Source: Apoda limacodes
Taxonomy: Eukaryota; Arthropoda; Insecta; Lepidoptera; Limacodidae
NCBI GenBank assembly: GCA_946406115.1
Contig: OX291558.1
Span: 22,498,205-22,562,204, forward strand
DNA length: 64,000 bases
Reading direction: 5' to 3'
The notes under the pieces are model-generated. The model worked only from the letters and a program-made list of their open reading frames with translations, had not been told where the DNA came from and did no database searches. Within the stretch, counting starts at the first letter, position 1. Each line of letters opens with the position of its first letter. The position numbers were made by a program, and so were the translations under genes. Of the stretch, positions 11,200 to 23,700 are shown piece by piece.

Positions 11200-12670
11200 T
11201 GTTCTGTTATTATGACGTTATACAACGTTATACAATGAAAAAGTATCATACATTTATATTTATGTATTTGTTAGAATAACAATAGTATAATATTCTATAT
11301 AAAATAATGATACTATCAACTACAAACCTGCGGCTTAATTACACGGAGCCAAAATTGCGTTTGGTCTGACTAAATTTAATAATACGTAAGTGAAGCGGCA
11401 AAATACAATTTACGCATAAATTAACCCGAGGCAACTTTTGAGGGGAGAATAAGTTAATTGATTCTAATAAAATTGTAAATTGTATTTACACGTAAATTTC
11501 ACAGTATCAGGAGGTTTTCTTAATACATTTAAAAAAAAATAATAAGTTATTTTACCTGCAATATTTGCCCAATGTATCTTTATTAAGTAAATTATGCTTT
11601 CTTTTTATCACTTGCGTCCTAATAATTTAAAACCATTTCACTATTAGTAACCAAATGGCAGTTCTAGCTGTCAGTCATAATCAAGATAACTATGCTTAGT
11701 TTCAAATGATTACGACAAATGGTTTTTAAATCAAATGCCTGAGATATAAAATTTGATGTAACCTGAATGCAGAATAAATTACTATTATAACAGCTAGTGA
11801 CCATTGAAATGTTTGAGTGTTTTCACACATATTGTTCAATGACTTATAGGTTGATTAACTTTTAAAGTGGTACAAAAAGGATTCAATATATTTGCTCATA
11901 AAGCATCCTCTACTGCATACTTTTCAGCTTCTTAATAGCGTCCATTATGCACTTACTGACAATTACCGCACAAGTGCCTTTTACTTTACAGGCTTTTTTT
12001 ATTTTAAGCAATAAGAAGTTATGCCTCTGAAATAAGTTCTTATTTTTGGAAATATACATTCAATGTGTTTGTTAAAAGCATATGGAAACGATAAAATTCC
12101 ATTAAACATAAATTTTTCACTATTTAGTCACTAATATTGCTTATATTTACTGTCATTCAAGTGTGATAAAAAAAGTCGTATGACGCTCGTAAGCTCTGCT
12201 CATTAAACACTCGATTGAAGTACGCCCTTGTCTGTGGCTTGGGCTGTAACCCACAAACTTGTCTTTAATGGGCAGCCTAGATCATTTGTATATAATATAT
12301 GGTGTGTATATATATAATGGACTCTATTGTGTACCTAAATTGCATCATATCGCCTTGTTAAATCTATTAAATTAATCTTCTATCATTTTCAAAATCTAAA
12401 CCAATATCAACGCATGTACGGAAATTATTTGTATGACTGATCTGGTCACACGCATGTACAGCCTCCCTACCAACTTTTCGTACCAACAGGTCGCTGGTTG
12501 ACGAAGCGTGGGAAGCTTATGTTAGCGTGGCGTACCTACAAATTCTTAGTCATTGCTTTTCATATGAATTTAAAGCCAGATATCGTGTAACTGCTTCGCG
12601 TCACATACGTTCGTGGGATAAGTCTGTCCCTATTTGTTATATCTTAATTTTTGAAGAAAGTTTTCTGACA
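11200..12670. other. AT-rich stretch, nothing recognised
   Basis: No supported gene. Short TATATA runs near 12285-12320 only. Confidence 0.4.
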
Positions 12671-12675
12671 GATAA

Positions 12676-12768
12676 AATTATCATGGCTTTATTCATAGTT
12701 CGCTGAGAAACTTAAAGTTAAACAAGCTTCAAGTTTCTCAGCGAACTATGAATAAAGCCATGATAATT
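12676..12768. repeat. Perfect 38-bp inverted repeat, 17-nt loop
   Basis: 12676-12713 (AATTATCATGGC...GAGAAACTT) is exactly the reverse complement of 12731-12768. The RNA from either strand would fold into a 38-bp stem. See findings. Confidence 0.95.
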
Positions 12769-12819
12769 ATATTCTTAACAGAAAGCGACCATATTTTTGT
12801 ACCTACCTTAAGTTACTCT

Positions 12820-13068
12820 AGCATCTTACACCGATTACAGACTTTAAAACGCTACCGAGCCAAATTGAGTTCCTTAAGACGTATTGTAAAAATGTCAATG
12901 ATGCGAAAGACCGATGGTGACTTGGCCCTTAGTGTAAAAGAGAGAGCACATCTATTAGGCAGTCTCTTTGCCTCCAACTCGAATTTCTCCCACGCCGATG
13001 GGCACTAGCCATTGATAGTCAGGGAGAGGATGTAGCCTGGACATAGTGAAGGCGTTCGACCTTGCTTC
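12820..13068 (+). mobile_element. Jockey-like LINE fragment (RT region), plus strand
   Basis: KTDGDLALSVKERAHLLGSLFASNSNF parallels [26 protein letters not shown] at 31027-31107. It then jumps to THRWALAIDSQGE, so much of the RT between the two is deleted. A frameshift lies at the joint. Confidence 0.7.
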
Positions 13069-13992
13069 AACTTGTCTTGCAGATGATTTCGGAACTGAAC
13101 ATCGCTGGACATATCAACACTAAAGATCTCCATGCTCTTGGAGGTAGAGAGGGGAGTGTTCTGGAATTGTGGGCCACGGTGAATGGGGTTTAATTAGCAG
13201 TGAACGCGCAGACTTGTGTCTTTGCAGGGTTAAATCAGACCAAATTTTCCCGTCCCCAGTCAGAGACCTTGGTCTTCAAGGCTATGAAGGCGGCGACAGT
13301 AGATATCCTCCCGGACGAACATACATACACCGGCACGACTCAATCTGTCAATCCCCAGTCCTTGAATAGAGTGATCTTGATTTTAGACACAAATCCTCCA
13401 CATTTAGCCTCCACAACAGAGCTAGGAATGATGGTACGGCCCGAATAATAAGCTTCACTTGCTTTGTCATCTGCATAGCAATGTATATTTTTGTTGCATA
13501 ACATGTCATTGATATGCAGTGAAAACAGAGCAAGCGGCAGCACAGAGCCCTGCGGTACACCAGCATTAATGTCTATGCTATCATAGCAACTACTGCTTGT
13601 ATGCGACTGCCGGACAAATACCTTAATACCTAGCCACCCATGTGCATAAACACTCGGGCAATTTATAGGATAGCAACTTCAAAAGAAGATCCCTGTGCCA
13701 GACCTGATCGAACGCCTTCTCTAGGATTCCAGGCTAAATGCCAATGCCTCTCCCTGACTCTCAATGCCTAGTGCCTATCGGTGTGCAAGTCACCAGTCGA
13801 GCGACCATGGCGAAAGCCATATTGACGGTCGCTGACCAGTTCGTATTTTTTTAGGCATCTTAGAAGCTGTGTGTTTATCACACTCTCCATCACCACCATC
13901 ATCCAAGAGAGAACAGAGGTAATAGCGCTTGGATTTGACGGGTCTGATCTATCGCCCTTTTTATTAAAAGTATTAATAAGTCCACCAGCCAC
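13069..13992 (-). mobile_element. Jockey-like LINE reverse transcriptase fragment, minus strand
   Basis: From 13992 down: KKGDRSDPSNPSAITSVLS, then ISDRQYGF-type [40 protein letters not shown] and WGRENLV-stop-FNPAKTQVCAF, in RT order (domains 3 to thumb). YADD is intact but there are frameshifts and an internal loss near 13720-13760. The plus-strand open frames here are shadows. Confidence 0.8.
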
Positions 13993-14124
13993 CTAGAAAT
14001 CATTACTGAACCTTTTCTTTCAAAAACCATCTTGATCTATTATAGCATACTTAAAATACTGTTAAGTATGTTTATACTTACACATGTGTATTAAAAAATA
14101 ACATACTATTTTGTTTCGTTACGT

Positions 14125-14130
14125 TTTATT
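14125..14130 (-). promoter_or_regulatory. Likely polyadenylation signal of the FAS gene
   Basis: AATAAA on the minus strand, about 50 bases after the TAA stop. It is the first canonical hexamer downstream. Position only; cleavage is not shown. Confidence 0.5.
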
Positions 14131-14179
14131 ACATATTAAATGGACATATTTGAAAACAAAAAAATTAAAATATTAGGAA

Positions 14180-14751
14180 TTAAATAACTTTTAAAGCATC
14201 CGCTAAGTAAGTTTCACATAAATTCTTCGTTTTAAACTCTTCCAACAAATTTTCATCAAGAAATTTATTGACTATATTAGCTACTCTTAAGTCTCGAGGT
14301 GCTAATGTATGGTCTGATTCCAAATCAAATACTTGAACGGGATGATTCGTGTACTTCGATAGATTATAGTCACGAGGAAGTTTCTCTGCCTTGGGATGAG
14401 GTATGCCTCTCATTAGGACTAATTCTGAATTTAATTTGAATTCTGGCTTATAATCTTTGGACCATAAAATTCTTCTATATGCAGTCTCTATCAAGCATTT
14501 TTGATATTCTGAAGAATAGTTAACAAATTCTTTTAAACTGTTTAAAGTGATACGAACTTTTTCGGACCAATTTTTGATACTCTTTAGGTCTAATCCCAAG
14601 TCGTTAACCTGATGTCCTGATAACAGTTTACACATGTGTTCTATAACAATATTTTGAAGTTGTTCTTCTGTCACGTTTCCAAGGTAAGCATCGAGGTTGA
14701 CACGTAAAGCATCAGGACTGCTGTCTAAGCAATAGACAACTCCAACGTAAC
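14180..14751 (-). CDS. FAS last exon: thioesterase C-terminal half and stop
   Basis: The exon reads [18 protein letters not shown], whose Asp fits the TE triad aspartate (LFLFDGSP in vertebrates). Near the end [17 protein letters not shown] supplies the triad His (G.H). It closes with [10 protein letters not shown] and TAA. The acceptor is TTTTATTTACAG. With GYSFG in the previous exon the whole Ser-Asp-His triad is present. Upstream in-frame sequence beyond 14751 is intron. Confidence 0.9.
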
Positions 14752-17700
14752 CTGTAAATAAAATTAAATACTTTTCAATTAATCGAATACCTAATTTTTT
14801 TTTAGAGGACTTAGAAAAGAGTATCATTTTTTATTAACTAGAATTTATTTTTTATTAGCTTTTGCCCACAACTTCGTCAACACTAAATTTAGGTAACTGG
14901 TTTCGTTTTCTACGGACACTTTTTAAATAATTTTAGTAAGAAATTTTGCTATAGCAAGCTATACCTATAGCTTTAGTTTGTTTATGTGTAATTCGTTTAT
15001 TTTTTTTTTGCGGGAACTATTAAATTTTCTGAAATTAAAAGTCCCAATGTCCTTCTCCGTCTCTTTAACTATTTAGACCAATTGTATGATCAGTTGCGAC
15101 GTGGAAGAGGTAGTAGCACAACCTAAACATAGCAAACGTAAGGTAAGGTGAGTGACAAGATGGGGGCTGGGTGCAACCTAAAAACCACAATATTATTATA
15201 AATGACTAGTCGAGTGCTGTCCAGCTAGTCATACATTTTGTCACGGCGCCATGACTTCTCGAATTTTACAAACGCGCTGACTGACTATACTGAGAATATA
15301 TGAATGAAATTAATGTTTCGAGTGAAATGTTAGTATAAATAATCTTCTGTAATCTCATAAATCTATCAATCTAGTAGTAAATATAAATTTAATTGCTTGC
15401 AAAAGGTTCTTTATTGATTTGTCATCTAGGTTCTTTACACTTTCAGAATACGCCTTGATATTCTCTTTTCTCTAATTTTTCTCACGTCAAAGGCTCCATT
15501 GGAATTGTAAAATTTAAAATTTACCTAAAAATCCAAAAATCAAATAAGTGGCTAATTTGTCAAGACCCAAGCTCTTCCTATGCCAAATTAAGAGACTTTA
15601 ATTGGTTTACTTATATTAGGTACTATAATTACTATAGCAATGATGCTGTTTTTGATTCTGCAAAAATAACAACAGAATGCCATTAAGTTTCACTTTCAAG
15701 TTTTTTATGTTTATATGAGTATATGAAAATCATTTTTTCCATATCTAAGTGGCTATTATGCACATTTTTCAAAAGATGAGAATATACTGGTAGATAAACT
15801 CATCAATATGATGAACATGATTTAAGGTCAAAAAACTGAGAACTTTCACTAATGGTTGTGACAACCTAACATTGTTCTCAATTTCAGCTCAAACGATTAC
15901 ATATATACATTTAAAATGACAAAGTATGAATATTTCTTATAAATGTTAATTTATAGAAAATTTTAAGTTGTAACAACCTAGTTGCCCAGTAAAAACGAAA
16001 TTTTGAGAAACATACTAAAACTTTTTTTTCGTTCCATCGTCCTTGAACTAAATATACAACAGTTACTTATACCTGTTTTAATATAAAAGTATTCCATGTT
16101 TTATGTTTTTTCTTTTATTTTCTGTATTTTTTTACTGATGTCACTACAAATTCTATTCAAACGATTTTTTATAGATTTTATTTTAACTAGGCAAAAAACA
16201 CACAATACAAATAATGAACTACCTTCTTTTTCAAACAATGATGCTACTTCTAACGCAACATTAACTCCGAACGAGTATCCCATGAGATAGAACTTTGAGT
16301 TCAGTTTAAATCTCCTCTTCATGTTCTGTGGGCAAATATTTTTTTTATTTTACAACACGTCTTATAATTTGCGATTTCTATGATTACTCGGTAAAATATA
16401 CAAATACAAAAATAAAATGGTACGTGACTAGTAAGGCTCAGTTTACATAATAAAGACTTGCCCTGACTGATTGAGTAATTTTTTAATGTACAGCCTGAAC
16501 CATTGGCATTAAAAACTTGAAATTTTGATTACTAGCTTTGATTGTCAGGTACCACTTTTATAACAAAGAATTTTCAGAGGATTTTCGCTGCTTAATACGT
16601 AGGATAAAGTTAATTTACTCGGGTACACAAAAGTTCAAGTATTATCAGGCTTTTCAGATAAGCCGCAGTCGAAATCCTAGCTTTTACCCGCGGCTCCGCC
16701 CGTCCTAAATTTGGTAGTCGGCTTGATATTCTTACCTCCTTGATTATACTAAAGAAGTTTGTTATAGCAGGCTATAGCTGCAGTTATGGTTCGTTCGTGG
16801 AATTCAGTTATAATAACTTTTGTAGGAAATTTCAAATTATCCGGGAAGAAAAATAGCCTATGTCCTGTTTAAGGACCTAATCTATACGTGTGCCTAATTT
16901 CATTCCGACCCATCCAGTGGTTGAAGCGTGATTGAGTAACAAACAACCAAACATCCAAAAATCCAAACTTTCGCATTTAAAATATTAATGGAATAGCTGG
17001 TGGGAATTTTGCTAGCGGCCCCAGCCGCTCTGAATTTGGTTATTGGTGAGGCATTCTTACGTCCACTCGTTTATTATACTAATGACTCCTTAATTATAAT
17101 AATGAAATTAGCTTCAGCAAGATTTAGTTCGTTTCAGCTCGGTTATAGTCATTCCCGCGGGAAGTTCTGAATTTTTCGGTATGAAAACTAATCTTAGTTC
17201 TTTCACGGGACTCAAACTCACTCCATTCCAAATTTCATATAAATGAAAAATCAAAATAAAAAACAGACGACGAAATAACTTTTGCATTTATAATATTTAT
17301 AGGATTATTATTTATTGTGCAATGGTGTTGCACACCAAAGCCAACTATGGCTCTGTTAACTACCTACCAACAACCCGAACCATTGATAGTACCAGTAAAC
17401 AAATTTATTTTTAAGAGTATAATTATTTAAAAGGAAGGAAGATAATATTTAAAAGGTTACTTACATTAACTACGTTTGTTGCCATTTGTTCAATGTTCTC
17501 TTCAGCTAAATTTGGTCCTAGTTGCAAGGTCATGGCTTGGAGCTTAAGTCTTTCACTCATGTCTATGAACGTTTGATGGTGTCCGTCAAATCCCGGTATA
17601 ATCATTAAGTATGTAGCTGTCGGATCAACTTCTTCTTCTTCCTATAAATACATTTTTTATTTAAAATAGTTACTTTCATACGAAAATTACCTTAATTTAG

Positions 17701-20700
17701 TTAAGACAAAAGTCACACTAGATGAGCACGTCACTCACGTCGCTGAAGCACTCCTTAAAGTTGTTTAAGATTATACTTATCTCGATCAAGTTGTGCAGTT
17801 GGGTAAAAGCAACTTTGAGAAAGAACCCGACTGTAGAATCATCATTTAGAAAACTGTGGCATTCCATATCGTAGAACTTGAAAAATAAAGTTTTTAAATC
17901 GGTGTCTTCTACATGTGATGCCATATGCTGTCAAGACGTGGACAGTGAGTGGGGTTAGAATAGAGACGAAATCCACAACGAAGTAATCTGACAGAAAACT
18001 AGGTTCACCGACATAGCTACTAGGATCAGCAGGCTGAAATGGCAATGGTTTGGCCACATTAATCACAGAAAAGTTTATGTAGACGAGTTCTTCAGCTAGA
18101 TGACGCGACGATATATACAACATTGCTGGGATCAATTGGATACGTAAGGCGCAGGACCGTGCAAAGTAGCATTGATCACCTAGAAAGAGGCCTATATTGG
18201 GCAGTGGATTGCAGTGGGTATAATGATACTAACCTCTATTATTCCATTACTGAGTTTGGTAGGCATAATAACCACGGGTTCCATACTCAATAATTCATCT
18301 TTTTCCAGATACGAATAAAATGCGCCCAGACTGCTATTGAAGTTGGTATCTTTACCTGTGACACCTTTATTCAAAGTTTTTAATCTAAATAAAAGAAAAA
18401 TAATAGTATTAATAGGCATTTCTTAAGAAAAAAGGATTAAGGCTCTTTGAATTTATCTTGTCAAGTGTTATAGCACTAGGGTGTATCCAGGGTCTGATGA
18501 TGGAGCTGGAAGGCAGGCATAAGAACGCCTACACTAAACAAGAAAGCTTTATTTTGTTGGGGCTAGTTGGATTCGTCGCGATGAGTACCATTACTCGAGA
18601 TAGTGTACAGGCCCCAATGATGAAGCTGCAAGGGGACATGGGGACATAACAAACTTAAATATCGGAATTCTCTTAAATATCTTAAATATCTAAATTCCTT
18701 CACTAGATTAACGATATTTGACGCTTCACATGGTGCGCCCCCTATGCTACATAAAAAAATAAAAAAAATTACATGTTTGACTTTGTTTTTAGTAGCTTAC
18801 TTACTTATTTTTTATTACCTCATAAGTGTCGCGGTACATATTGTATACTCTTTAGCTAATTATCAAAGTATTGTATTACTACTTTAAATGGAACTTCTTG
18901 CCAGCTCTTTTTGGCAGAAATTAACATTGTTTACATTGTATTGACGATTCAAAAGTGTTCTTAGAAACCTACTTGAATAAAGTTTGATTTGAGTTTGAGT
19001 TGAGTAACTAAACAATATAGTCCTGTTGTGTTAAAAACTTTGATCAATTATTAGAATTAAAAGCTTGTTTTTAAAATGTTTGTAACGTTTCTTTCATTTG
19101 TTTTTTGGTACAACAATTTTAGTGTAACTTTTATAGCATCAGTAGTAAATATTTCTATCGTAATATTTGATCATATGTCACATAAAAAGTATAGTTTATA
19201 TTATTCTAAGTAAATAAGAAGCAGATTATGATAATATGTTCTGCATTCTTGTTTTCATTCTCAGCAATTATTCGTATAGTTTTATGTCGACTTACTCTGC
19301 TATAGACATATCTTGCACTCTGTTTATGTTATAACTTAAGTTATAAAATTCTTGAATAGTGGTTGTTATTTGTCTTAAAACAATTTGATTATTTATAAAA
19401 TCCTTTACCGCCAGATTTTCAGATAAATCGCATAAATTTTTTACACCTGAAAATGAAGACTATGTTTATGTATCATTATTTTAGTGTTATTGTTATAAAC
19501 ATTTTAAAATATAAGAAATTACCCAGAATTCTTGATATCTTTTCTAAGAAGTTATCTGGTTTGTCTGTCTTTAACAGAAAGGTATTTAAGTTGTGGTGTG
19601 GTAGTTTTAAACTAACTTCTAAGGCTTTAAAAACTGATAATGGATTCTGAGGCTGTAGCTTTCCATTCGTATGATTTTTCGAAAAAAGATTATCGAACTG
19701 AAAAATAAAATACATTTTAGGTAAAAATCCTTTGTACCGTCATGGTTTTAATCTCCAAAAGAATGTGATTAGCGACTGGACACACATACTCATCATATTT
19801 CCCTCAGCATACCATAGCACCACTTTTCACTAACCATCATAGTCCTGTGTGACAGGAGATGAGCTCATCCCTGCAACACTGATTCTGATAAAGTTCATTT
19901 TTTATATATTATACTAAGGTGATTTAAAAATAAAACGGGATTAAACGCGTCGTTATTTGGAAAAATACCTTTTTGAACTCATCGTACGTGTGTTACGGTG
20001 AACTGAGTTTCTACTCGTTTTGTATCCATTTTTCTTCAGTGCCTCCTGAACGTGTGCCAGCTCAGTATCTAAATGTTTAGGCCCACAAAGGTCATGAGCT
20101 CGGTTAGTCAGAAACGTAACAACAGATTTTAGGTGACGCGGGTGATGATGCGAGGAGGGTCTCAGGTAACTATCAGTGTGCGTGGGTTTCTGATATACAG
20201 TATGCCCCAGAGAATGCCCGGTCTTGCAAAATGTAAAACAGCAACCTTTGCCCCGAGGTCAAGTTCTACTTCACCATGTTGAGAACACCAAGTTTTTTGG
20301 ACGCCAGCTTCGCCGTGTCCTGCAAATGATCTTGGAACTGAACATCGCTGGAGATGTCAACATCAATGATCCCAATGCTCTTGGAAATGGTGAAGGATGT
20401 GTTTTGGAATTGTGGGACCTCAGTAAATGGGGTTTCCTAATAGTGAACGCGCAGACTTGTGTCTTTGTAAGGTTGAATCGGATCTAGTTTTCCAGTCCCT
20501 AGTCAGAGACCTTAGAGTAGTATAAATTTAATAAACAAGTTCTTCGCGCTTTTCCTCCACAACGGAACGAAGGATGTTTGCACAGCGTGTGTAATAAGTG
20601 TCGGTTCTATCATCTGCATAACAATGTATGTCATTGACGGACAACATGTCACTATATCTAGCACGAGTAAGGCTATACAGTAAATAAAAAATATGCAATA

Positions 20701-23700
20701 AATTTATCGATTTTGCAGCGTCAAAGCAATAGTTTATAATAAGTCAAGACATTTCTAAGGCTATGAACGGCAAGATTCGGTTTTCATGTTATTATATAAT
20801 GCTAAAATTGATAACGCTGTAGTCAGCCCTTAGAGGTCATTTTAAAGAGTCCTAAGACTTCCAAGATAAATTACTACAAATAAACCACTATACCTGATCG
20901 ATACATTCGGCGCGAAGGTACAAAACAGGAAGATTAACTTCATTTCGATCTTCACAAATTCTCTCTATGGCAGAAGCCACAAACTGGTCACTGAGACTTT
21001 TTGGGGAATTTGCTATAACGACGAACTCACTGAAAATAATATAGAATAATTTGTATTAAAGTTAATGTAATATGGTAATATAGTATTACATGTAGTATAA
21101 CTAAGTGAAAATAAAAATCGTCATATATACACTCGGTTCCTAACTCTTTGAGTTTTAGATTAGTTTTGTATTGTTGTGTTTTTCTTTACTTCAGTCAATT
21201 AGTTCAAACTAAAAGTTTCTGAATTAAGACTGGGGGCCTGATTCATGTGCTGATAGAGATAATATCAAATTTGAGATATGTTTAATTGATTGGCTCATGG
21301 CTTGTTAGTTGGGGTAACTGTTTGAGTAGAAAGATCTACTAGTTTGTACTAGATATGTCGAAAAATATGGATGGTATCGTTAGCAAATAGTTTTTCGTAT
21401 TCTTAGAAACTCTTTTAAAGCATATGTCGTACGCTATCGGTCGACATGCATCGTGTGGTCGGTAGCAGTAGATATGGGATGTCGCACGGAAAGGGAAAAG
21501 AAAAGGGAAACGGAATTAGTGATATTAGTTAACGGTTAAATAGTTTTGATTGGGGAGGGGAATGAGTACTTTTACTTTTCATGACTTTTGGGTCACAAAA
21601 ACCCCTGTTGCGACCCCACTTCATTTTCAAAAAGAGTCCATATTATATATCCCCGATTTTAATGACTTTTATGACCCCTAAAATAAGAGGAGTCAAAAAA
21701 ACCCTGTTGCGACCCCTATTTTTTACAAAAAGGAGTTCATATGATTCCTCATTTTAATGACTTATGATGGGGGTGGATGTGGCGCATAGACGTGTATATG
21801 TATGTGTGTTTACACATATTTGCATGGATTTTGTGTATTTGGTAGCCTGGTTCCTGCGTGATTGATGGTAACAGGTGTACACCCGGGAAGTTTCTTGTCA
21901 CTTCTTCTTCTCTTCGGCTTGTTTCCGAAGTGACAGTACGCCCTCTCGCATTTGGAGCCTCTCTGGCGCTGGGCGGCCGATGGTGGATTGCAACGGGTTA
22001 TTAATACTATATTTTTATTATATTATTATATTTATACCTATGTCAGTTTATACATATATGTATATTTTTTCTTGTTGTATCAATTTTTGATACACTGTTT
22101 GTGTTTTACGAATATTTATGTGTGTCCTTGTGTATGTATTTATATATTTATTTAGTAATATTATTGTAAGAGATTTGATAATTAAGTAAATGCTTTTCAC
22201 CTTCCAATCCTCTCCTCTTAATTTCAAAAGCAACTACAAATCAGTTTTAAGTTCAAAATGCGTGTGTTCGCCGTGTGATGTTAAATGTAAACTTGTGTGT
22301 GTGAATCTCAATATGAATTGAATTTATATTTTGTTCCTTTAGTACACACATTGTAACTAGTACAATCGAAGTTTTATTGGAGTTGCTTGAGTGTGTCGTG
22401 CTCTCTCAATGTGTCTCTGCGGTGGTGGCATGTGTGTCGGGTCATTACGTTCCCTAGAACATGGTTGAGCGAAGCGATGACTGATTCATGTGTCATACTT
22501 GAGAACGAACGCCGCCTGTGGAGGCTGGTCTGCTCTTGCAAACTTCTTTGTATTCTTAGTATTCATCAGTCGTCGGTGTAGGATTTCAACGGTAACTCCT
22601 CAATTATGGGAGAAAAAAACAAAAACGGATAATAATTGACGTTTTCAAGTAGCTTATGTCCTTTTCCGGGACTCAAACTATATGCATGCTAAATTTCATC
22701 TTGATTGGTACAGCGGTTTCAGCGTGAAGAGGTAAGAGACAGATTTAATTTTGCATTTATAATATTTATTATTATAATATATTCATGGATGAGTAAATCA
22801 ATTAAACATATCTTGGACTCAAGATTATCTCTATGAACAGGAGAATTAGGCCCCAGATATTGTGATTATGATACATTTACAGTTTTCAAAGTATGATCAT
22901 GTCAGCTTATATCGGTCCACTACTGGATTTATATCGGCCTCCTCTAAAGCACGCCATTTCTCCCAGTCATTTGCCTTCTGCCACCTGCTATCAGCCACAT
23001 TTGTCTTACAAGTGCGTGCAGGACAATATAAGAGACGTTTGAGGGATTAATTTCAAATGATCGTAAGAATATGGGATACTCCGGCATGGGTTTTGCGACA
23101 AAGACTCTTCCAGTGTGTTAAAACTAAACACTATGGTGAATTAATAGGAATTTAAGGCAAACAACGTTACACCAGCAAAGATATGAGAGAGCAAACTTGA
23201 CCACTGAAACGAGAACTTTTGTTCAAAGTACCTAAAATTGCATTAGGCGAAACTTTATTTTTTATAATAAATGAATAAAATCTATTTATTTCTTAAGTCA
23301 GAAACTTAAATTTGAAAAAAAAACAGAAAATAAATAAACCTATATTTTTCTACCAGTGAATTACATCTTTTATGTTTCAAATATGCACTTTATCTTTAGC
23401 AATTCCATACTCGATTCGCAACGACTGCCGAAAAACGGGAGACGTAATAGCCTTAAAGGCAGACAAGCTCTTAAATGGAGAAAGGTTCCTGAAAATCGAA
23501 GTCCAAATCACACAGTCATCCAACCGTTTGCAAGTAAAATTTTTATCTAGTACGCTTACTTTAACATAAATGTCGCTCTCATAAATAAATCATATTACTC
23601 ATTCAACGGACACGTCACACGCCTTATATTTAATAATTTATAAACGGTTTTAACTTAGGGAACATTGATCTAAACAAAAAAAGAGCAACTATTTAACAAT

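Noticed and set aside
13169..13450. Plus-strand frames of 66-82 codons
   Set aside because: Antisense to the LINE RT C-terminus, which reads clearly on the minus strand.
20224..20487. 87-codon plus-strand frame
   Set aside because: Antisense to the LINE RT fragment with YADD at about 20610.
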